Shown: piece after piece, positions 30,422-39,902 of the stretch
How positions within the stretch are numbered: position 1 is the first letter of the stretch
Layout of the letters: every line of letters starts with the position of its first letter
Assembly: GCA_023417655.1 (NCBI GenBank)
Contig: JAEZFD010000001.1
Coordinates: forward strand, 1-51,121
Origin: Planctomycetota bacterium
GTDB lineage: Bacteria; Planctomycetota; Planctomycetia; Planctomycetales; Planctomycetaceae
Length of the DNA: 51,121 nucleotides
Direction: 5' to 3'
The notes under the pieces: model-generated
Databases searched by the model: none
Seen by the model: the letters and a program-made list of their open reading frames with translations, nothing else
What the model was told of the DNA's origin: nothing
Translations under genes and position numbers: made by a program

Positions 30422-31498
30422 TTAGAACTCGCCGACCGTTTCGCCTCCGTCTCGCGAAACCAGAGCGATCAGAGTGACGCCCGCCAGATTCTCACTCAGA
30501 AACCGGACTGAGCCATCTCCCATCAGCACAGTGGCCCCGCCGGTATGGAAGGAATAGAACCCGGACCCAAAGTTCGAGAAGGAACTGCCAGGTGGATTCG
30601 TGCGGGAGTTCGAGCAATTAATTGCACAGCTTCCCTCATTACCGGTACCGTCGAAAAGACGCCCGGAGATCTCAAGATTTCCGTTCAGCGGATCAATCCA
30701 TGCCGCTCCTCCCAGGAGGGCGTGCTTCTGAGCTTCAGCATCTGAGGTGGGGACCTTGGTCTGTCCGCGATAGAGATCCTGACGTCCGGCGAGCTCGGCG
30801 ACCATGATCGTATTGGAGGCACCATCCCGAATATCCCGCATCTATCCACCAGAGCCCCCCGTCATCAGCGCGTGAGAAGGGACCCCCAGCACACGGATCG
30901 CTCCCTTTCCCCACCCGTTACGCTCTTTGCTGTTTTCGTCCCCCGCTGGCAGGTTGAGCACGGCGCGAATGTAATTGCTCATCACGTTCGTCGTCACGAT
31001 GTAATGAATCGGGCTGGCGTTCTCGAACGTCAAAGCGGAAGCGTTCACGCCGCTCAAGCCACCGGGTGGAATCGTCAATGAGATTCGCTGTTCCCCGGAA
31101 GGCGAGGAAGGACAGATGTACCCCGAGATGAATCCCTGAGAGGCCGGACGGTTTTGAGTCGACCAGGCAGAATAATCGAAATTGTAGGAGTTATAGATGC
31201 TCGTCTGATCCAGATAAGGAAGAATCGCAAGCGACCAGACGTTCGATCCCCCCAGTGATCCTGTCGGCGTTGCCGAGAGAATCGATACCAAGGGAAACTG
31301 ATTATAGGTGTCGTGATAGTTGTGAAATGCGAGCCCAATCTGCTTCATGTTGTTTCGGCACTGGCTTCGTCTCGCCGCTTCCCGGGCCTGCTGCACCGCA
31401 GGCAGTAGAAGGGCAATCAGGACTGCGATGATTGCAATGACCACCAGCAATTCAATTAATGTGAATCCAGACACGCGACGTGGAGAGGAAGTCTTCAC
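30422..31498 (-). pseudogene. DUF1559 pilin-like protein split by an in-frame TAG (cassette A)
   Basis: Starts at a GTG (31498) with AGGAG six bases upstream. The first part, 218 residues, has the prepilin-type leader ending at G11, then 'FTLIELLVVIAIIAVLIALLLPAVQQAREAARR', the type II/IV pilin helix fused to the DUF1559 body. At 30842-30844 a TAG stop interrupts it, immediately followed in the same frame by ATG and 139 further residues that start 'MRDIRDGASNTIMVAELAGR' and carry the family's H-X9-DG motif ('FHTGGATVLMGDGSVRFL'). Joined, the two parts equal a normal DUF1559 protein with no other damage. Either a nonsense mutation (for example CAG to TAG), or two chains made by stop/restart: a GGTGG lies 4 bases before the ATG. 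Confidence 0.85.
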
Positions 31499-32336
31499 CG
31501 CAGGCTCCTGATGAAACGACCATTAACTCGAATGGAATTCGGCCTGACGCAACCCGGCGATCAAGTAAACGAACACTAGTCAGACACTCGGTTCTGAATC
31601 AATCTACCCCGATGCGTTATCTCCAGTTTCAACTGAATCCCTCAGCAAGGAAAATGCAGCCGGAAGAATCAGGGAAACCGTGATCGTTTAACGAATCCCA
31701 CCTGAGAAACTGGCCTTGAGGCAGTCGCTGAAGGATGCCATCTCCCCGAAGCAGGCGAGTGGCAATCGGGTGGGACTCCTGCGCTCAACATTGACCTGAG
31801 GTCAATTCTTTCCCGATCAATCGAAGAACGTCGAGCGCAAAACTAAGCCTCAAGTATGGTCACCGCAGCAATAGATCGAATCCACCGTCAAACGCGATTA
31901 AAGATGGTAGGTTCGCCAGTGGGCCGATCCAGAACGATGCCGGGTTGATTGGCGAGGAGCTTCTTATCATCGCTCAGACAAATCAGGAACGGTCAAGTCG
32001 CGACATTGACCGTTAATAGCTCCGTAGCAGAGGTGTCGGATGATTTAAAGGGTTTCTCCAGAAGTCATTCATCGTGAAGGCGTCAGTACATTCCGTTTGA
32101 TCCGGCACGAACTCATCTCTCGGGGACGGATACTCCACCTGATAAAGTTTTGCCCCCGGCGAGATTCCTGTTGACTTTACGGAGTCGGTAGCTACCTTCG
32201 TAGGCTCTCGCATTTCCTTGAGAGTTTGCGCCTCTATCTTGTACGAACTAATTGTCTCTCGTCGCTTCCGGTTGCATTTCTTGCGATTGGCTCGCAGTCG
32301 TCGTCCGTTCATTTAACATTTTCCACAGGAGTCGTC
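31499..32336. other. Intergenic region between the divergent DUF1559 cassettes
   Basis: About 840 bases. No intact gene. On the minus strand, about 31895-31995, a short open stretch encodes 33 protein-like residues (LICLSDDKKLLANQPGIVLD and onward to a TGA) between in-frame stops, perhaps a gene remnant. Both cassette promoters must lie here. Confidence 0.4.
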
Positions 32337-33392
32337 ATGCACTCCGCATGCAGGATCGAATCGACACCACGATATCTCGTGGGATCTCGTTCGAACGAAA
32401 AACAGCCCGCCAGTCGTGGAATGGGATTCACTCTAATCGAGTTGCTGGTCGTCATTGCGATCATTGCTGTGCTCATTGCCCTCCTGCTTCCCGCGGTGCA
32501 ACAGGCACGCGAGGCCGCCCGACGATCGCAATGCAAGAACAATATGAAGCAGCTTGGGCTCGCTGTTCATAATTACCACGACGTGTTTCTGAAGTTCCCT
32601 ATCGGAGCTGCAGCACCGAACGCCCGAGCGACAAGTTGGCGATTCGCGCTCTTGCCATATCTCGATCAGGCACCAGTCGCTCAGGCCGCGGGGAACAGCA
32701 CGCTTCCCAACTTCTATCCTAAAGGGAATGTCGAGCACACCGTCGACGATTACAACCAGTACTCGAAGCCGTTACTGAATCTGGTGCTCCCGGTGTACGA
32801 CTGTCCCAGCAGCACGCTGCCTCAGATCTACCTCTACAGCTCCTTTTTCGAAGGAAAGGGGACGCAGTTGATCAAATATGTCGGCATCATGGGGGCTTTC
32901 CCCGACCCTCTCCAGCGTGACGAGACCTTTTATGAGCACCAGTACAGCAGCTTTGCGACGAATAACGGCTATCTTCTTAACAACGAGTGCGTCAGCTTTC
33001 GCGACGTGACGGACGGGCTCTCGAACGCCATCGTCATAGGTGAACAGTCAGGGAATCCGAGAAATGCCAAAATCGCTAACTATCATTCAGGTTGGAATGG
33101 AGCAAGCGCGAATGATACCGTCGCAAAACTGAACACCACCTCCGCGGGGCAAAAGGTTCACCGTTTCTCCTCTGGACTCACCTCCATTTACCATCGCCCG
33201 AACCCGACATCTGTTGGGGCCGAGGCCGATCGCGAATGGGACTACAACACCCCGTTGAGTTCATTCCATACCGGCGGAGTGCATGTGCTGCTGGGAGATG
33301 GAGGAGTCAGATTCCTGAATGACAATGTCCATCTCCCGCTGATTCAACAGCTGTGCGTCCGTGACGATGGAAAGGTGATTGGAGAATGGTAA
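32337..33392 (+). CDS. DUF1559 pilin-like protein with H-X9-DG motif (cassette B)
   Basis: 351 residues from the ATG at 32337, with CAGGAG six bases upstream; the frame extends upstream to 32226 without a site. A long leader of 30 residues ends 'SRGMG', followed by 'FTLIELLVVIAIIAVLIALLLPAVQQAREAARR', a classic prepilin cleavage site and hydrophobic helix. The DUF1559 body follows, with 'YHDVFLKFPIG', 'RFALLPYLDQ', 'FRDVTDGLSNAIVIGEQ' and the terminal H-X9-DG motif ('FHTGGVHVLLGDGGVRFL'). The family is greatly expanded in planctomycetes and its function is unknown; type II pseudopilin-like export or surface assembly is inferred. Its stop codon overlaps the start of the next gene (TAATG), showing translational coupling. 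Confidence 0.92.
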   Translation: MHSACRIESTPRYLVGSRSNEKQPASRGMGFTLIELLVVIAIIAVLIALLLPAVQQAREAARRSQCKNNMKQLGLAVHNYHDVFLKFPIGAAAPNARATSWRFALLPYLDQAPVAQAAGNSTLPNFYPKGNVEHTVDDYNQYSKPLLNLVLPVYDCPSSTLPQIYLYSSFFEGKGTQLIKYVGIMGAFPDPLQRDETFYEHQYSSFATNNGYLLNNECVSFRDVTDGLSNAIVIGEQSGNPRNAKIANYHSGWNGASANDTVAKLNTTSAGQKVHRFSSGLTSIYHRPNPTSVGAEADREWDYNTPLSSFHTGGVHVLLGDGGVRFLNDNVHLPLIQQLCVRDDGKVIGEW

Positions 33393-33823
33393 TGCCTGAA
33401 TTTTCAATCAGGGGGATGATGTTGATTGCGTGCTGCCTGATCGGGTTCTCTGCCTGTTCGAAAGCACCGCAGCGACCACCAATGAGCGTTGCTGGTGTCG
33501 TGAAGCTCGACGGCGAGCCTCTCTCGGCAGGAAGCGTACAATTCACTTCTCTGGCGACAGGTGAGTCCGCATACGTCAACGTCTCGCCTGAGGGCAAATA
33601 TGAGATCCGCTTCCCGGAAGGGGACATCGGGTCCGAGTATGGCATCAGCGTTGGACCACCAGTGGACAGCGAGGTCGACGCGACCCAGGTGGCAGAGAAT
33701 CCACCACCGAAAGTGAAACAAACCATCCCTGGCCACTATTCCAACCGGGTGAAGAGCGGGCTTTCGACCGTCATCAAGAATGCAGGCGAAAACAAGTACG
33801 ATATCGAGCTGACGTCGAAATAG
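33392..33823 (+). CDS. Lipoprotein with carboxypeptidase-regulatory-like domain (cassette B)
   Basis: 143 residues from the ATG at 33392, whose first base is the last base of the DUF1559 stop (TAATG); GGAG lies seven bases before it. An ATG two codons upstream also fits. MPEFSIRGMMLIACCLIGFSAC has a lipobox-like F-S-A-C22. The body 'VAGVVKLDGEPLSAGSVQFTSLATGESAYVNVSPEGKYEIRFPEG' is the carboxypeptidase regulatory-like beta domain, like the cassette A lipoprotein. The two lipoproteins share layout but only modest sequence, so the cassettes are old relatives. It is closed by a very strong terminator 75 bases on. Confidence 0.85.
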   Translation: MPEFSIRGMMLIACCLIGFSACSKAPQRPPMSVAGVVKLDGEPLSAGSVQFTSLATGESAYVNVSPEGKYEIRFPEGDIGSEYGISVGPPVDSEVDATQVAENPPPKVKQTIPGHYSNRVKSGLSTVIKNAGENKYDIELTSK

Positions 33824-33897
33824 ACTGAGGTCTGACGCTCGTCAGGGCCGCTGATCAACTGGGACTGCCAAGCTGCGTCTCTGTTCAAAAAAAGACA

Positions 33898-33940
33898 AAC
33901 CCCGGTGCGAGAGACTTTCTCGCACCGGGGTTCTGTTTTT
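33898..33940. terminator. Strong bidirectional terminator
   Basis: Perfect 15-bp stem AACCCCGGTGCGAGA (33898-33912) / TCTCGCACCGGGGTT (33918-33932) with a 5-base loop. T-runs flank it on both strands (CTGTTTTT on plus; GTCTTTTTTTG on minus), so it ends both the lipoprotein gene and the convergent fusion gene. Confidence 0.92.
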
Positions 33941-33974
33941 GGCAGGGCGGTCATTGCTAAGACAGCAGTCTGGT

Positions 33975-36900
33975 CTAGCGATTGACCACTTCCGCGCGTC
34001 CTTGTGAGCCTTCCACGTCGACAATCTCGATGGAAATCGGATCACGGCGGTGAACGAATGCACTCAGCACGAAGTTGTGTTTTCCGACAGGAAGGTCCAC
34101 CACAGTCACTGGCTGGTCGGAGAGCAGGTTCTGATCTTCGTTCTCGCGAATCAGATAGAGCCCGCCGACATGGTTCGGCTTGATTCCGATCTTTCCTGCT
34201 GTTGTCACATTGATCGTGAACGAGGCCGAACGGCTGGGGAGCAATCCTTCAACAGGAATCTTGCCGTCGACCCGGCTAATCAGTTCGATACCGTCTTTCG
34301 TCACCCAGCGTCGGACGAACCGATTCTGAGGAACCTTATATGGGCCCTCTTTTCCGAGAGAGGACAGGAAAGCGACGAGATCCACGAATTCATCCCGTGG
34401 CAGCTTCGCAGTCAGATCCGCAGGCATCATTGATGTCGGGCTGTTGTTCCGCTCATCGATGTCCCCCTTGGGAATGGAGACTTCCTTGTTCTGGGCATCC
34501 CGCAACACCAGATCGTCTGATCCCTCGCGGACCATCACACCGTTATAGACCTTCCCCTGAACGGTCGCGACCGAAACGGTGTGATAACCTTCTTTGATCT
34601 TCGCCGACGGTTCCAGCAGTGACTGGATGATATAGTCGACTGGCGAACTGGCTCCCAGCGAGAGCATGTCAGGACCGACGAGACCGCCCGCTCCGCCCAG
34701 CGAGTGACAGGTGACGCAGGCAAGATCCTTGCGACGATAGATCTCTTCTCCCCGCTGGGGATTGCCGTTCTTCTCGACCTGAGCAATCAACGCTGCCAGT
34801 TCTTCCGCAGTCAGCGACTTGTTGACCAGGCTCAGACCACCCGCTGTCCGCAATGCCGAAACGAGAACAGCGGCGCGGGCCCCGGCTGAGTCAGCCTTGC
34901 GGATTCCCTGAGTTGCGAGATATTCAGGAACCTTCTGATCTTTCAGTGCCTCGGCCAGACGCTCTGGTCCATCTTTAGCCCCCAGAAACGCATCCAGCAC
35001 CAGATTCACTTCAGGCTGCTGCTGTTCATTCGCCTGCTGGAAGAGATCGACGGCCTTCTTCGCGGCGACATCAGGCTTCAACGAAATCAATGCGATCACC
35101 GCGAGTCGGCGGAAGGGCAAAGCCAAGTTGGAATCGGAGGCAAAGCGTTCCAGAGTCGCCTGATCGTTGAGCCCCTGCAGTCCGTCGATTGCCGCATGTC
35201 GCAGCGGAGTCGGCTGCTTGGCGTCCTCGACGATGGCAATCAGCTTCTGCTGGAATTGCTTCTGTTTCCAGAGCCCGACGAGACGCAGTCCCGCTGTCTC
35301 TCCGAGAAGCTGATCCAGAGCCGGGAGTTCTCCCTCGGGCACGACCTTCCGTTTCTGCGCGGCTGAAACCAGAGCAGCGAGCAGGGCAGACCGCTCTTCC
35401 GGTTTCGCAATAGCTCGATCAAAGAGGATCGTAGCCTCTTTCGGTCCAGCAAACTTACCGATTGTCGCGAGAACATCCGCGAGTCGGTCCTGAGGGATCT
35501 TGTCGCTCGTCAGCAACGACATCAGCGGCGTCAGAGTCGATGCATTATCAATCGCCTTCAAGGCGAACAAAGTCTTCTTCAAATCTCCCTTGAACTCGCA
35601 CTCGCCATTCTCGAGTCGCGTGAGCAGATCTCGCTGCGATGCCCGTGCGGTGAGGTACAAGGCATAGTCGATATAATTGTCGACATCCTGATCGAGAGCC
35701 CGAAGCGCGATCTCCGCAGCGCGGGGATTGCCAGTGGCTCGCAGGGCATTGATTGCTTCCAGACGGACCTGTGGGTTCGAATCGACAACAGCCTTCTCCA
35801 GAGCAGGCAGGACGTCGAATGCTCCGGCCAGACCAAAGGCCTCATCGGACGACTGAGACAGGGCACGGACCCCTGCGGCACGAGCCCGAGAATCCGGAGA
35901 GGCGAGAACTGCATTCATCAGCTCTGGTGAAATCTGGCTGATCGACTGCTGCGCCCACAAGGCTTCCAGACGATGCTGTTCGACTCCGGCGTGCTGCGGG
36001 TCGAAATTCTTGACCCAGTCATTGAGAGCCGCCGCGACATCTGCATGAGGTCGCAGAGTCAGTTGAACTCGGGCCATCTGTCGGGTCCATTGCTCCGGGG
36101 AAAGGAGCAAGTTCAGTAACTCGGCAATCGAGGCTCCTTCCAGTTTCGGAGGATCGAGCCGCTTCTGACCTTTCACACTCACTCGCCAGATTCGCCCGTG
36201 ACGGTCATCGCGACGAGGATCACGGAAGTCGACTTCGCCGTGGTTAATGATTGAGTCGTGCCAGTCAGCGATATAAAGCGTTCCATCCGGCCCCTGCTTC
36301 AGATCGACAGGGCGGAAGGCACGGTCACTGCAAGTCAGCAGGTCAGGCAGTTGCTTTGAGACGTAACCTGATCCCTCCGGCGTCAGCTGAAAACTGTTAA
36401 TACGGTTCCCACGGAAGTCCGCGGTCACCAGCACATCCTGCCAGTTCTCCGGGAAGTGGCGGCCTGTCAGAATTTCCAGCCCGCAGTGCTTCGGCTGTCC
36501 GGGATTCATCCCTTTCAGGATGCGGTCATATCCAACCGCAGAGACAAACGCCGAGCCCGGGAATGCATAATTAATCCCTTCACCACCGGCACCGTCAGTC
36601 GCGAAACTCTGTCCCCACTTATCAAAGATCGTTCCCCAGGGATTCACCAGACCGAACATCACCTGATTGGCGCGGGCGGTGTCTTTGCGGTAACGCCAGA
36701 TGCCAGACCCTAGCATTCTCTCGACGCCATAGGGAGTCTCGAGATGGCTGTGGATGTAGATCGACTGATTCAGAGAAAGCAGGACGTCAGGCGTCCAGCG
36801 GAACGTGTGAAGAATGTGGTGCGTGTCCTCGGTCCCAAATCCAGAGAGCAACACATGACGGGAATCCGCTTTTCCGTCTCCGTCTTCGTCGGCCAGATAC

Positions 36901-38192
36901 AGCAGTTCGGTGGAGTTGGCGACATAGGCACCTCCCCTTTCATCCGGGAGAATTGCCGTTGGGATCAGCAGTCCCTCGGCGAAGATCGTTTTCTTGTCAG
37001 CGCGGCCATCGTTGTCGGTGTCTTCCAGAATCACGATCGAGTCGTTAGGAACAGCGCCGGGACGCAATTGCGGATAAATCGGGCTGCTTGCGATCCACAA
37101 CCGGCCGCGGCTATCGAAGTTCATGTGAATCGGGTTCGCGACCAGCGGCTCTGCAGCAAAGAGTTCGATTTCCAGACCATCGGCCATCTTGAACGTATCA
37201 CGCTGAGCTTCCGGCGTGAGCGGTTTGAAGGCCAGCGGTGCCGGCTCCGGCAGTACGATCTCAGGAGGAAGCGGTTTCGCCTGCAGGAAGGCAGCGATTC
37301 GTTCTTCCGCCCGCTGAATTAATGGGTCGAACTCCGAGATCTCCTTGGCATTCTGTCCCTGCTCATGCTTCCGGAATCCGCGAAGGTAGGTCTCGTTCTG
37401 GGGACGATAGCGGTGGAAGTACAGGTCATTCTTCCGAAGGATCATTTCCTGCAGCGTCGCTTCCGGGCGGGCCTCTTCGAGAGACTTCAGGCCGAGTCCT
37501 TTTAACGTCGCGTCTGCGATCAAAGCATAACCGTCGGCATTAAAGCGAATCGTGTCGTAAGAGACGGCAGGCTGCTTCCCAGAGAAGCGTTCTTTCAGTG
37601 GTGCATAAAGGTCGACGAAAGTCAGCCCGTGCTGCGAGGCGAACTCTTTCAGCTGGGCTGTCATTGCTTCCCGCGTCGCGTTGACAGCGGTGACATTGGC
37701 CGCCGGGGCAGGGAGGACTTCTGCAGGAGTCGGCGAACAGATGACGATGCGCGGAGTTCGCTTCTTGAGATCTTCAATCAGCCGAGTGAGGTTCTTGAGA
37801 TAGCCGGGGATCCCGTCAACTCCGGCGTAAGAACCATTCTCTCCATAGCTCACGAAGATGACCGTCGGCTGCAGGCGATCAATTTCTTCCAGCAGGCGGC
37901 GATAACCTTCTTCCGCGCCGCCGAAGTATCCGCGAGCCACACCAGTCGGGTCATCGCCTGCCCAGCCGAGATTGCGAAATGAAAGATTCCAGTCCGGGAA
38001 CTGAGTCGACAGCGCCCCTTCCAGGAAATTGTGCTTAATGTCCTGCTCGGTCAGCTCCGCTCCGAGAAAGACAATGCGATCCTGCTTCCTCAGTTCAAGG
38101 GGAACCTCGGCGCCCTTCACTGAACTCGTACTCAGGCTGGCAGCGAATGCCAACCCCAGCAACAGAAGGGCGAATCGATCCAACGAACGCAT
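33975..38192 (-). CDS. Giant exported fusion: degenerate SGNH, PVC-type dehydrogenase, HEAT repeats, cytochrome c
   Basis: 1405 residues from the ATG at 38192 (MRSLDRFALLLLGLAFAASLSTSSVKGA, a clear signal peptide); an ATG 19 codons earlier is possible but gives a long leader. Order: SGNH/GDSL-like domain about 36-235; linker; a six-bladed-propeller 'planctomycete membrane-bound dehydrogenase' domain about 355-720; HEAT-like repeats about 740-1090; a haem c domain with CVTCH at 1159-1163; and a C-terminal beta domain. In the SGNH part the GDS serine block reads 'FLGAELTE' and the DxxH block reads 'DTIRFNADGY', so Ser and His are both missing, while 'NLGWAGD' and 'SYGENGS' keep the Gly/Asn blocks. 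It may act as a redox enzyme with a binding, not hydrolytic, N-domain. Confidence 0.88.
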   Translation of the reverse strand: MRSLDRFALLLLGLAFAASLSTSSVKGAEVPLELRKQDRIVFLGAELTEQDIKHNFLEGALSTQFPDWNLSFRNLGWAGDDPTGVARGYFGGAEEGYRRLLEEIDRLQPTVIFVSYGENGSYAGVDGIPGYLKNLTRLIEDLKKRTPRIVICSPTPAEVLPAPAANVTAVNATREAMTAQLKEFASQHGLTFVDLYAPLKERFSGKQPAVSYDTIRFNADGYALIADATLKGLGLKSLEEARPEATLQEMILRKNDLYFHRYRPQNETYLRGFRKHEQGQNAKEISEFDPLIQRAEERIAAFLQAKPLPPEIVLPEPAPLAFKPLTPEAQRDTFKMADGLEIELFAAEPLVANPIHMNFDSRGRLWIASSPIYPQLRPGAVPNDSIVILEDTDNDGRADKKTIFAEGLLIPTAILPDERGGAYVANSTELLYLADEDGDGKADSRHVLLSGFGTEDTHHILHTFRWTPDVLLSLNQSIYIHSHLETPYGVERMLGSGIWRYRKDTARANQVMFGLVNPWGTIFDKWGQSFATDGAGGEGINYAFPGSAFVSAVGYDRILKGMNPGQPKHCGLEILTGRHFPENWQDVLVTADFRGNRINSFQLTPEGSGYVSKQLPDLLTCSDRAFRPVDLKQGPDGTLYIADWHDSIINHGEVDFRDPRRDDRHGRIWRVSVKGQKRLDPPKLEGASIAELLNLLLSPEQWTRQMARVQLTLRPHADVAAALNDWVKNFDPQHAGVEQHRLEALWAQQSISQISPELMNAVLASPDSRARAAGVRALSQSSDEAFGLAGAFDVLPALEKAVVDSNPQVRLEAINALRATGNPRAAEIALRALDQDVDNYIDYALYLTARASQRDLLTRLENGECEFKGDLKKTLFALKAIDNASTLTPLMSLLTSDKIPQDRLADVLATIGKFAGPKEATILFDRAIAKPEERSALLAALVSAAQKRKVVPEGELPALDQLLGETAGLRLVGLWKQKQFQQKLIAIVEDAKQPTPLRHAAIDGLQGLNDQATLERFASDSNLALPFRRLAVIALISLKPDVAAKKAVDLFQQANEQQQPEVNLVLDAFLGAKDGPERLAEALKDQKVPEYLATQGIRKADSAGARAAVLVSALRTAGGLSLVNKSLTAEELAALIAQVEKNGNPQRGEEIYRRKDLACVTCHSLGGAGGLVGPDMLSLGASSPVDYIIQSLLEPSAKIKEGYHTVSVATVQGKVYNGVMVREGSDDLVLRDAQNKEVSIPKGDIDERNNSPTSMMPADLTAKLPRDEFVDLVAFLSSLGKEGPYKVPQNRFVRRWVTKDGIELISRVDGKIPVEGLLPSRSASFTINVTTAGKIGIKPNHVGGLYLIRENEDQNLLSDQPVTVVDLPVGKHNFVLSAFVHRRDPISIEIVDVEGSQGRAEVVNR

Positions 38193-38535
38193 CGATCGGT
38201 AATGAGAGCGAGAAAGAGAGCAGAGTTTCTCGCAGAGATTGAGTGCCATGGAGGGGGATCCGACTGACGATTGCGGTGGGAGAATGATGAAAAGTAAGCC
38301 AGAATCTGAGCTTATGCCCCGCGCAGGTCTCCGTCAACGCCGCCGGACAGTTTGCAATGGCGTGCGCGGCGGATTCATCAGTTACCGCGACAAATTTTAA
38401 CGCCGACTCCATTTCGCGATCTTCTCAAAAGACGGGACTGGGGCACCGCGCCCGCCTTGTGTTCACGTTCGGCATTTTGCACGATGCAGGAAGACGGCAA
38501 TCGGAACTTTCACATCACTGAAGGGGAGAAGTCGG
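38193..38535. other. Divergent promoter region
   Basis: About 340 bases between the fusion gene and the propeller-like gene. If the fusion starts at 38249 it is 57 bases shorter. No hairpin or operator recognised. Confidence 0.4.
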
Positions 38536-39645
38536 ATGAAGCTCAAAACGCTCGGCTGGACATTCGCTCTGGCGCTCACGCTGATGAAACCGGTGCACGC
38601 AGAGAACCTTTATGGCCTCAAGCCCGGCAATCTGGATTTAAAGTCAGTGGGTGCTCTCGCTTTCGGCCCGGACGGCATCCTGTTCATTGGTGATGCGAAA
38701 GATGCCCGAATTGTGGCCGTCGATGTTCGTGACGTACGACGCGGTCCGGCAACGATTCCGGAAATCCAGGGCATCGATCAGAAGCTCGGCCAGTTGCTGA
38801 AGGCCAAGCCAGCCGATGTCCGCATTCAGGATCTGGCAGTCAATCCGATGACCGGCCACGTCTTCCTCGCTGCGACCGGAGATGGCAAATCATCACAGAT
38901 TTTCCAGATCGTCGGCGGCGAAGTTCAGGCACTCCCCGCGGGCGAACTGCTGATTTCAGAAGTCAAACTTCCGAACCCGGCACCTGACAAGATTGTTGAC
39001 GATGGCCGCCGCCAGCGCAATCACCGCGAGAACGCGATCACTGACATTGCCTTCTATGAAGGTCGGCTGCTCGTCTCCGGTCTGACCGCCGACAAGGCCT
39101 CTTCGAATGTCTGGTCAGTGCACTTCCCGTTTGATGCCGTTGACCCTGGGACGACGGTTGAGTTCTATCACGCCGCTCATGGAAAGACCGAAGATAACAA
39201 TCCGATCCGGACCTTCGTCCCCTTCATGATCGACGGGAAGCCAAACCTGCTCGCAGGATTTGTCTGCACCCCGCTGGTCCGCATCCCGCTGGAACAGCTT
39301 TCCGCTAAAGGCGAAGAACGAGGCAAGGTCGTCGGAAAGACCGTCGCTGAACTCGGCAATCGCAACCAGCCGCTAGATCTGATCGCCTATAAGAAGGGCG
39401 GAGCAGATTACCTGCTGTTGATTAACAGTGCCCGCGGCGTGATGAAGATCAGCACCGAAGGTCTCGCTGAGAACCCCGGTCTCGTCAGTCACGTGACCGG
39501 CGGCGGAACTGCAGGGCAGGCATTTGAACCCGTCAGCGAACTGAATGGTGCGATTCAACTGGATAAAGTGAATGAGGAACAGGCCGCGATTCTGTTGAAG
39601 CGAGAAGATGGCCGCATCGACTTCCGCCTGATCAATCTGCCATAA
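38536..39645 (+). CDS. Secreted beta-propeller-like protein, function unknown
   Basis: 369 residues starting at an ATG with GGGGAG about 8 bases upstream. MKLKTLGWTFALALTLMKPVHA is a signal peptide. The body has repeating beta-strand patterns such as 'VGALAFGPDGILFIGDAKDARIVAVDV', 'IQDLAVNPMTGHVFLAATGDG' and 'ITDIAFYEGRLLVSGLTADKASSNVWSV', which suggest an NHL/WD-like beta propeller, but no named family was recognised and no enzyme motif is visible. It is divergent from the 1405-residue fusion gene, whose dehydrogenase part is also a propeller; a joint role is possible but only by position. A bidirectional terminator follows the gene. Confidence 0.75.
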   Translation: MKLKTLGWTFALALTLMKPVHAENLYGLKPGNLDLKSVGALAFGPDGILFIGDAKDARIVAVDVRDVRRGPATIPEIQGIDQKLGQLLKAKPADVRIQDLAVNPMTGHVFLAATGDGKSSQIFQIVGGEVQALPAGELLISEVKLPNPAPDKIVDDGRRQRNHRENAITDIAFYEGRLLVSGLTADKASSNVWSVHFPFDAVDPGTTVEFYHAAHGKTEDNNPIRTFVPFMIDGKPNLLAGFVCTPLVRIPLEQLSAKGEERGKVVGKTVAELGNRNQPLDLIAYKKGGADYLLLINSARGVMKISTEGLAENPGLVSHVTGGGTAGQAFEPVSELNGAIQLDKVNEEQAAILLKREDGRIDFRLINLP

Positions 39646-39754
39646 GGCAGTCTGCTCACCGACTTGGTTGCGCAAGGCATTCGGACGGCTGTTCCAGTTT
39701 CTGACTGTGAATCTGGAGGATTGAGATAAAGCAATCATCCATGGCAATAAAAAG

Positions 39755-39797
39755 AATCGCCGGGAAGGAGATTATTCCTTCCCGGCGATTTTCATTT
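39755..39797. terminator. Bidirectional terminator between propeller and GGDEF genes
   Basis: Perfect 15-bp stem AATCGCCGGGAAGGA (39755-39769) / TCCTTCCCGGCGATT (39776-39790), 6-base loop, with T-rich sequence on both strands (TTCATTTAAT on plus; CTTTTTATTGCC on minus). Confidence 0.9.
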
Positions 39798-39902
39798 AAT
39801 ATGATGAGCGAAAGTTCAATAGAATCGTCCGTTCAACGCGGTTCTGCACAGCAATTCCGCTGTCTGCCGCGAGGCGGAAAAGTGAAGTCGATTGATGTTG
39901 CT

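Noticed and set aside
32013..32312. 99-codon minus-strand ORF upstream of cassette B
   Set aside because: No ribosome site or domain, overlaps the presumed promoter region of the DUF1559 gene.
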